NCBI GenBank assembly: GCA_938006335.1
Contig: CALLMF010000027.1
Span: forward strand, 48,886-112,885
DNA: 64,000 nt
Origin: an uncultured Granulosicoccaceae bacterium
Lineage (GTDB): Bacteria; Pseudomonadota; Gammaproteobacteria; Granulosicoccales; Granulosicoccaceae
Direction: 5' to 3'
The notes under the pieces: model-generated
The model's database searches: none
Seen by the model: only the letters and a program-made list of their open reading frames with translations
What the model was told of the DNA's origin: nothing
Part shown: one piece after another, positions 59,196-64,000 of the stretch
Layout: the number at the start of each line of letters is the position of its first letter
Position numbering within the stretch: the stretch's first letter is position 1
Position numbers and translations under genes: made by a program

Positions 59196-59363
59196 ATCGT
59201 ATACAGACCAACGTTGCTGTTGGGACAGACTGGCACAACTGGAGTTGAACGCCTGGCTCTGTTTGTGTACCGGGGCGCTCCCCCATAGTCTGGCACCTGG
59301 AACGGCTTCCGGGCCTGTTCCTGCCTGTTTTGGGCTCTGACTATTCGCTATGAGGTATATCCG
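59196..59363. promoter_or_regulatory. Divergent intergenic region with a short direct repeat
   Basis: 168-bp gap between the SMP-30 gene and the aminotransferase gene. CTGGCACAACTGGA at 59231-59244 and CTGGCACCTGGA at 59290-59301 form an imperfect direct repeat about 59 bp apart, which may be a regulator site shared by both units. No regulator gene is nearby and I see no strong -35/-10 pair. Confidence 0.25.
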
Positions 59364-60743
59364 ATGAACAAGCCGACTGACCCGATCGACGTCAATGAGC
59401 TGGTCGAGATAGACCGCCGGCACGTCTGGCATCACCTCACGCCGCACAAGGCGCTCGAAACCAAGGATCCGCTGGTCATCACACGTGGTGAGGGCATGCG
59501 CATCTGGGATCAGAATGGCAAGGAGCATCTCGATGCGGTGTCCGGCGGCGTGTGGACCGTGAACCTCGGCTACGGGCAAAAGCGTATCGCGGACGCCGTT
59601 CGCGATCAGCTCGTCGAGATGTGCTATTTCGCGGGCTCTGCGGGGAACATCCCCGGCATCAAGTACGCCGAACGCCTTGTCGAGAAGATGCCCGGCATGA
59701 GCCGAGTGTATTACTGCAACTCAGGAACCGAGGCAAACGAAAAGGCGTTCAAGATGGTGCGCCAGATCGCCGCGAAGGATGGCGGTCGCAAGCACAAGAT
59801 CCTGTACCGTGATCGTGACTATCACGGCTCCAGCATCGCTACCTTGTCTGCCTGCGGGCAGGGCGAGCGCAAGGCACAGTACGGGCCCTTCGCCCCGGGC
59901 TTTGTCGAAGTACCGCACGTGTCTCGCTATCGAAGCGAGCACGGTGATGATCCGGACTTTGGCGTCAAGGCCGCACGCGAGATAGAGCGCATCATCGAAC
60001 GCGAAGGTCCGGACACCGTCGGCGCCTTGTGTCTCGAGCCGATCACGGCGGGCGGCGGCTGCATCCTTCCGCCGGAAGGCTACTTCGAGACGGTTCAGGA
60101 AATCTGCCGCAAGCACGGCGTCCTGCTCCACATCGACGAAGTAGTCTGCGGACTTGGCCGTACCGGCAAGTGGTTCGGCTATCAGCACTACGGTATCCAG
60201 CCGGACATCGTCACCATGGCCAAGGGCGTGGCGTCCGGCTATGCCGCCATCGCAGTCACGGTGACTACCGAAGACGTGTTCAATCGCTTCAAGGAAGACG
60301 ATGACACGATGGGTTACTTCCGGGATATCAGCACGTTTGGCGGTTGTGCCGCAGGCCCTGCCGCAGCACTCGAGACGCTCAACATCATCGAGGAAGAGAA
60401 GCTGCTGGAAAACGCCACTGACGGCGGCGAATACCTGATGGAAAAGCTACGCGGGCTCCAGAACAAGCACATGATCATCGGCGATGTGCGTGGCAAGGGC
60501 CTGTTCAGTGGTCTCGAGCTGGTGACCGACCGGCAGACCCGGGAGCCTGTGCACGAGTCGGTCGTCATGAAGATTGCCGCGGACTGCATGGAGCAGGGTG
60601 TCGTGATCGGCCGCACCAATCGCAGCAACACCGATGGGTTCAACAACGTGCTGTTGCTGGCCCCGGCGCTCATCGCGACCACGGACGACATCGACCTCAT
60701 CGTGGAATCGATCGACCAGGCACTGGGGCGCGTGGAGCTGTAG
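59364..60743 (+). CDS. Class III aminotransferase, taurine:pyruvate type
   Basis: PLP-dependent class III aminotransferase, 459 residues. The N-terminal RRHVWHHLTPH and the segment PFAPGFVEVPHVSRYR resemble taurine:pyruvate aminotransferase (Tpa); YYCNSGTEANEKAFKMVRQ, LHIDEVVCGLGRTGKWFGYQ and TMAKGVASGYAA (PLP-binding lysine) are the family core. Related omega-aminotransferases (beta-alanine, putrescine) cannot be excluded without alignment. No xsc, ald or taurine transporter is in the window. A hairpin follows 21 bp after the stop. Confidence 0.82.
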   Translation: MNKPTDPIDVNELVEIDRRHVWHHLTPHKALETKDPLVITRGEGMRIWDQNGKEHLDAVSGGVWTVNLGYGQKRIADAVRDQLVEMCYFAGSAGNIPGIKYAERLVEKMPGMSRVYYCNSGTEANEKAFKMVRQIAAKDGGRKHKILYRDRDYHGSSIATLSACGQGERKAQYGPFAPGFVEVPHVSRYRSEHGDDPDFGVKAAREIERIIEREGPDTVGALCLEPITAGGGCILPPEGYFETVQEICRKHGVLLHIDEVVCGLGRTGKWFGYQHYGIQPDIVTMAKGVASGYAAIAVTVTTEDVFNRFKEDDDTMGYFRDISTFGGCAAGPAAALETLNIIEEEKLLENATDGGEYLMEKLRGLQNKHMIIGDVRGKGLFSGLELVTDRQTREPVHESVVMKIAADCMEQGVVIGRTNRSNTDGFNNVLLLAPALIATTDDIDLIVESIDQALGRVEL

Positions 60744-60763
60744 TTCAGCGCCGTCAATCGAGT

Positions 60764-60785
60764 GGCACTTGCGGGTGCGAGTGCC
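60764..60785 (+). terminator. Hairpin after the aminotransferase gene
   Basis: A 9-bp stem with one G-U pair (GGCACTTGC / GCGAGTGCC) and a 4-nt loop starts 21 bp after the stop. No U-run follows, only GCTGACCCATTGCTG, so it is a modest terminator candidate. Confidence 0.4.
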
Positions 60786-60924
60786 GCTGACCCATTGCTG
60801 CCCCATTGCTGACCCATCCCCGACGCAACGCTAGCTGACAGAGGTCATCGGACCGGATGTGAGTGGACAGTAAATTGCTAGTCTCCTCGTTCATCTTGTT
60901 CGACTACCTTGTCAAGCTTCCTCC

Positions 60925-62343
60925 ATGGATCAAAGCAGCTTCGTTCCCGTCGTACTCGCGGGTGGTTCCGGTACCCGACTCTGGCCCTTGTCGCGTTCGG
61001 AGTACCCGAAACAGTTTCTGACTCTCGGTGGGGAGTCCACGCTATTGCAGAAGACGCTGGAACGCGCTCAGGCCTGCGGTGGTGTATCACCCATGGTGGT
61101 GGCCTCGGAGCCGCACCGATTTCTGGTAGCCGAGCAGCTCGCCGCAATGGGGGCATCGGACGCAACGATCCTGCTGGAGCCTGCCGCGCGCAACACCGCT
61201 CCGGCCATTGCAGCCGCAGCACACCGTCTTGCCGCCACCGATCCGGATGCCGTCATGCTCGTGATGCCGGCAGACCATCGCATTGACGATCAGGCAGCCT
61301 TCGAAAAGGCGGTTGCAACTGCAACTGCAGAAGCGCGTGCAGGGCACATCGTGCTGCTCGGTATCGAACCGACCGGGCCGGAGACCGGTTATGGCTACAT
61401 CACCGTCGAGGCGGACGCTGCAGCGGCGATCAAGAACATCAACGCATTCGTCGAGAAGCCGGATGCCGACAAGGCATCGAAGCTGATCAGCGCAGGCAAC
61501 TGCTACTGGAACAGCGGCATGTTCGTGTTCACGGCAGGGCGTTTCCTCGACGTACTTGCCAAGCTCGAGCCCGACATGCACGCCAACTCCGCGGCCGCAG
61601 TACGTGGGGCGGAAGAAGACCTCGACTTTCTCCGGCTCGACGCCGCAGCGTTTGAAGCCTGTCGCTCCGAAGCGGTGGATATCGCCGTGATGGAGAAGGT
61701 CAGCGATGCGCGACTGGTGCCGTTTTCCGGCGGATGGTCGGATATCGGCAGCTGGGATGCGGTACACGCCGTGTCAGCTCAGGACGCGAGTGGCAACGCC
61801 ACCGTCGGAGATGTGTCCCTGCACAGCACCAACGATTGCTATGTTCGCAGCGAATCGCGATTGGTCGTTGGCGTCGGTCTGCAGAACATCATCGTCATCG
61901 AGACGCCGGATGTCGTGCTGGTGATGCAACGTGACCACGCACAGAACCTCAAGCAGGCGCTCAGCGATCTCGTGGCGGCTGGTCGCGGCGAGCTTGCATC
62001 GCACACCACCTGCTATCGCCCCTGGGGACACTACGAATCGTTGAAGGTCGATGGACGCTTCCAGGTCAAGCGCATTACCGTCAAGCCCGATGCGATCCTG
62101 TCACTGCAGAAGCATTTTCACCGCGCAGAGCATTGGGTTGTGGTCAAGGGCACCGCCGAGGTCACCGTTGACGACACCATCACGATGCTCGGCGAGAACG
62201 AGTCCGTGTACATACCGCTCGGTGCGGTACACCGCATGAAGAATCCGGGCCGGATCCCGCTCGAGATCATCGAGGTCCAGACCGGCAGTTATCTCGGCGA
62301 GGACGACATCGTACGCCTCAACGACGAATACGGCCGCGGCTAG
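60925..62343 (+). CDS. Mannose-1-phosphate guanylyltransferase / mannose-6-phosphate isomerase (ManC/AlgA type)
   Basis: Bifunctional type II PMI-GMP enzyme that makes GDP-mannose for exopolysaccharide or LPS sugars. 472 residues: the nucleotidyltransferase signature VVLAGGSGTRLWPLSRSEYP at the N terminus, VMPADHRIDDQAAFEKAV, FVEKPDADKASKLI, and a C-terminal isomerase cupin with RPWGHYESLKVDGRFQVKRI and LQKHFHRAEHWVVVKGTAEV. No other polysaccharide genes are beside it. ManC, AlgA and XanB are the same family, so no symbol is given. Confidence 0.93.
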   Translation: MDQSSFVPVVLAGGSGTRLWPLSRSEYPKQFLTLGGESTLLQKTLERAQACGGVSPMVVASEPHRFLVAEQLAAMGASDATILLEPAARNTAPAIAAAAHRLAATDPDAVMLVMPADHRIDDQAAFEKAVATATAEARAGHIVLLGIEPTGPETGYGYITVEADAAAAIKNINAFVEKPDADKASKLISAGNCYWNSGMFVFTAGRFLDVLAKLEPDMHANSAAAVRGAEEDLDFLRLDAAAFEACRSEAVDIAVMEKVSDARLVPFSGGWSDIGSWDAVHAVSAQDASGNATVGDVSLHSTNDCYVRSESRLVVGVGLQNIIVIETPDVVLVMQRDHAQNLKQALSDLVAAGRGELASHTTCYRPWGHYESLKVDGRFQVKRITVKPDAILSLQKHFHRAEHWVVVKGTAEVTVDDTITMLGENESVYIPLGAVHRMKNPGRIPLEIIEVQTGSYLGEDDIVRLNDEYGRG

Positions 62344-62351
62344 TACCTTCT

Positions 62352-62390
62352 AAAACGAAAAAGCCCCCCGCCAGCGTACCAGCGAGGGGC
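62352..62390 (-). terminator. Rho-independent terminator of the Ala-rich repeat gene
   Basis: On the minus strand, GCCCCTCGC pairs with GCGGGGGGC (9 bp, one U-G pair) around a 10-nt loop and is followed directly by TTTTTCGTTTT. This is the best intrinsic terminator in the window. It lies about 50 bp after the stop of the Ala-rich gene and also sits in the gap behind the convergent ManC-type gene. Confidence 0.85.
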
Positions 62391-62439
62391 GTGTCAGAAC
62401 GGCGAGGGCGGCGCGTGAGCGCCGCCCCAGCGGGTCGGC

Positions 62440-63954
62440 CTAGTTGCCGACCATGCCCTTCAAGGTTTCCATCATCGGCTCCAGTGCCGGCGACAGGATG
62501 TCGCCTGCACCCTCGACTGACATCGCGGATTCCGCAGCAGCAGACACGCGATCCATACCACCGCTGATCACGCTACCCAGGGCACTCTTTGCAGAGTCCG
62601 GGGCTGCGTCAAGCGATCCGGCCAGGCCACTCAGCGACTCGCCGGCAGTCTCCAGCATCGGAACAGCAGCTTCTGCTGAATCAGCATCGGTGACGGTGCC
62701 AAGTGCCGAAGTTGCGGTGCCAAACACGCCGCCCAGTTCGCGAGCCATCGCACCAAGGCTCATCGACTCACTCGCTTCCTCAGCTACACCTTCAGCGGCA
62801 TCGGTTGCTTCCTCGGTCGCTTCTTCAGTTGCGTCAGCGGCCTCTTCGGTCGCATCCTCAGCTGCGCCTTCAGCGGCATCGGTTGCTTCTTCGGCCGCTT
62901 CTTCAGTTGCGTCAGCAGCAGCGTCGGTGGCTTCCTCAGCGGCGCCTTCAGCGGCATCGGTTGCTTCTTCGGCCGCTTCTTCAGTTGCGTCAGCAGCAGC
63001 GTCGGTGGCTTCCTCGGCGGCGCCTTCAGCAGCATCGGCTGCTTCTTCGGTTGCGTCAGCAGCTGCATCGGTGGCTTCCTCGGCTGCGCCTTCAGCAGCA
63101 TCGGCTGCTTCTTCGGTTGCGTCAGCAGCTGCGTCAGTCGCTTCCTCTGCAGCACCTTCAGCGGCATCGGCTGCTTCGTCACCTGCGCCGGTCACCGCGT
63201 CAGCGACCGTTGCGGCCGCACCTGCGGCAAGACCCGCCGCAGCTCCAGCTGCTGCCTTCGCACCGTCAACCACGGCGCCCGCGGCATCGGTTGCTGCATC
63301 AGCGGCGTCGCCAGCCACATCTGTTACGGCATCGACCGCATCACCCGCGGCGTCGGTCGCAGCATCAACCGCGTTGCCGGCCGCATCGGCGGCGTCTCCA
63401 GCAACATCAGATGCCGCGTCGGCAGCATCGCTCGCTGCGTCGGTCGTCGCATCAACGGCGTCACCGGCTGCATCGGTCGCAGCGTCGGCAGCATCGCCAG
63501 CTGCATCAGCAGCGTCAGTCGCCACGTCAGTCGCAGCATCGGCGACATCGCTCGCCGCGTCGGTCGTTGCATCAACGGCGTCACCGGCTGCATCGGTTGC
63601 AGCATCAGCGGCATCGCCAGCGGCGTCAGCAGCATCACCAGCGGCGTCGGTCGCAGCATCGACGGCGTCACCAGCGGCGTCGGTCGCAGCATCAGCGGCG
63701 TCACCAGCCGCATCGGTTGCAGCTTCAGCAGCATCACCAGCGGCGTCGGTCGCAGCATCAGCAGCGTCACCCGCGGCATCAGCAGCTTCGTCTGCGGCGC
63801 CTTCCACAGCGTCAGCGGCATCCGCCGCTTCGGAACTCGCTGCGTCAGCTACGGCGTTGGTATCGGCTGCATCGTCTTTGTTGCCGCCGACCAGGCTCAG
63901 GATGATCCAGGCGAGGATCAGGATGCCGACAATCGGCAGTATTTTCTTCCACAT
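62440..63954 (-). CDS. Ala-rich membrane-anchored protein with LEA-like 11-residue repeats
   Basis: 504 residues. One membrane segment at ~5-23 (ILPIVGILILAWIILSLVGG) precedes ~370 residues built almost only from Ala, Asp, Glu, Thr and Gly. The basic unit is 11 residues (GDAADAATDAA) with occasional 7-residue GDAADAA units; further on it becomes a 22-residue unit (EEAADAAEGAA plus EEATDAAADAT). Such 11-mers are typical of group 3 LEA proteins, which form amphipathic helices on drying. The last ~110 residues are a separate Ala/Gly/Ser-rich helical domain (SLGAMARELGGVFGTATSAL). GGAG lies upstream of the ATG. Function unknown; desiccation, cold or osmotic protection is only a hypothesis. Confidence 0.75.
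   Translation of the reverse strand: MWKKILPIVGILILAWIILSLVGGNKDDAADTNAVADAASSEAADAADAVEGAADEAADAAGDAADAATDAAGDAAEAATDAAGDAADAATDAAGDAVDAATDAAGDAADAAGDAADAATDAAGDAVDATTDAASDVADAATDVATDAADAAGDAADAATDAAGDAVDATTDAASDAADAASDVAGDAADAAGNAVDAATDAAGDAVDAVTDVAGDAADAATDAAGAVVDGAKAAAGAAAGLAAGAAATVADAVTGAGDEAADAAEGAAEEATDAAADATEEAADAAEGAAEEATDAAADATEEAADAAEGAAEEATDAAADATEEAAEEATDAAEGAAEEATDAAADATEEAAEEATDAAEGAAEDATEEAADATEEATEEATDAAEGVAEEASESMSLGAMARELGGVFGTATSALGTVTDADSAEAAVPMLETAGESLSGLAGSLDAAPDSAKSALGSVISGGMDRVSAAAESAMSVEGAGDILSPALEPMMETLKGMVGN
62800..63180 (-). repeat. 66-bp tandem repeats inside the Ala-rich gene
   Basis: Near-identical 66-bp units, each coding for a 22-residue repeat, run head to tail in the 3' half of the gene, for example around 63000-63140. 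A related, more degenerate 33-bp array lies upstream in the gene (about 63300-63790). These are protein-coding repeats, not CRISPR. Confidence 0.75.
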
Positions 63955-64000
63955 GGACGTGCTTTCTCCGGTAGATGGGGAACTTGATTGGGTAGTGCCG

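Noticed and set aside
62800..63790. Regularly spaced repeats that might suggest a CRISPR array
   Set aside because: The units are contiguous 33/66-bp coding repeats without unique spacers and keep a single reading frame.
62703..63905. 400-codon plus-strand frame rich in Arg, Gln, Leu and His opposite the Ala-rich gene
   Set aside because: It arises from the repetitive antisense DNA. The minus-strand frame has a ribosome binding site, membrane anchor, ordered repeats and a terminator.

Overview
This window is chromosomal DNA from a GC-rich gammaproteobacterium. It carries the carB-greA order, an aceE-aceF-lpdA operon whose LpdA has its own lipoyl domain, a fused ArgA, UbiX, a UbiH/COQ6-type hydroxylase, TtcA, MtaB and a Pseudomonas-style minor-pilin cluster (fimU/T-pilV-pilW-pilX-pilY1-pilE). 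The genus cannot be fixed from sequence reading alone. I saw no phage, insertion sequence, CRISPR array, rRNA or tRNA.

Layout. 1-4.9 kb: 3' end of carB, greA, a Tat-exported M15/DUF882-type peptidase, a secreted hypothetical and a Trm112-like protein. 5.0-21.5 kb, all on the minus strand: two complete minor type IV pilin operons in tandem. The upstream set (A) is fimT-pilV-pilW-pilX-pilY1-pilE and the downstream set (B) is fimT-pilV-pilW-pilX-pilY1. Both PilY1 proteins are very large because a beta-sandwich-like repeat (four copies in A, two in B) is inserted inside their von Willebrand A domain. 21.6-31.7 kb: a HyuA-like protein, a DUF3461 protein, the pyruvate dehydrogenase operon (minus strand) and an (S)-ureidoglycine aminohydrolase. 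31.7-45.5 kb: mtaB; a 1362-residue membrane-anchored coiled-coil protein with an OmpA-type peptidoglycan-binding end; ubiX; a Lon-N protein; argA; a two-domain HtrA-like protease; an M48 protease and LemA. 45.7-54.0 kb: ilvD with a HugZ-like protein, an acetyltransferase and a UbiH-family enzyme that both carry Gly/Pro/Ala-rich insertions, a 613-bp gene-free stretch with an inverted repeat family, a GDPD, a PDZ protein and an aldose epimerase. 53.5-64 kb: IalB-like protein, SDR, ttcA, a probable sugar-acid operon (SMP-30 lactonase, isopropylmalate-dehydrogenase-like enzyme, Gfo/Idh oxidoreductase), a taurine:pyruvate-type aminotransferase, a ManC/AlgA-type enzyme and an Ala-rich LEA-like membrane-anchored repeat protein.

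How the genes work together. Most are housekeeping (pyrimidine/arginine precursors, transcript cleavage, pyruvate oxidation, ubiquinone, branched-chain amino acids, tRNA thiolation). The accessory content is concentrated at the cell envelope: duplicated pilus-tip assembly genes, a giant peptidoglycan-linked coiled coil, periplasmic proteases and an 11-residue-repeat protein. The most unusual features are the paired PilY1 tip proteins with repeat-expanded VWA domains, the giant coiled-coil OmpA-type protein, the LEA-like protein, and the four-copy 20-bp motif in the 50.0-50.6 kb gap.

All domain assignments rest on reading motifs; no database search was run.
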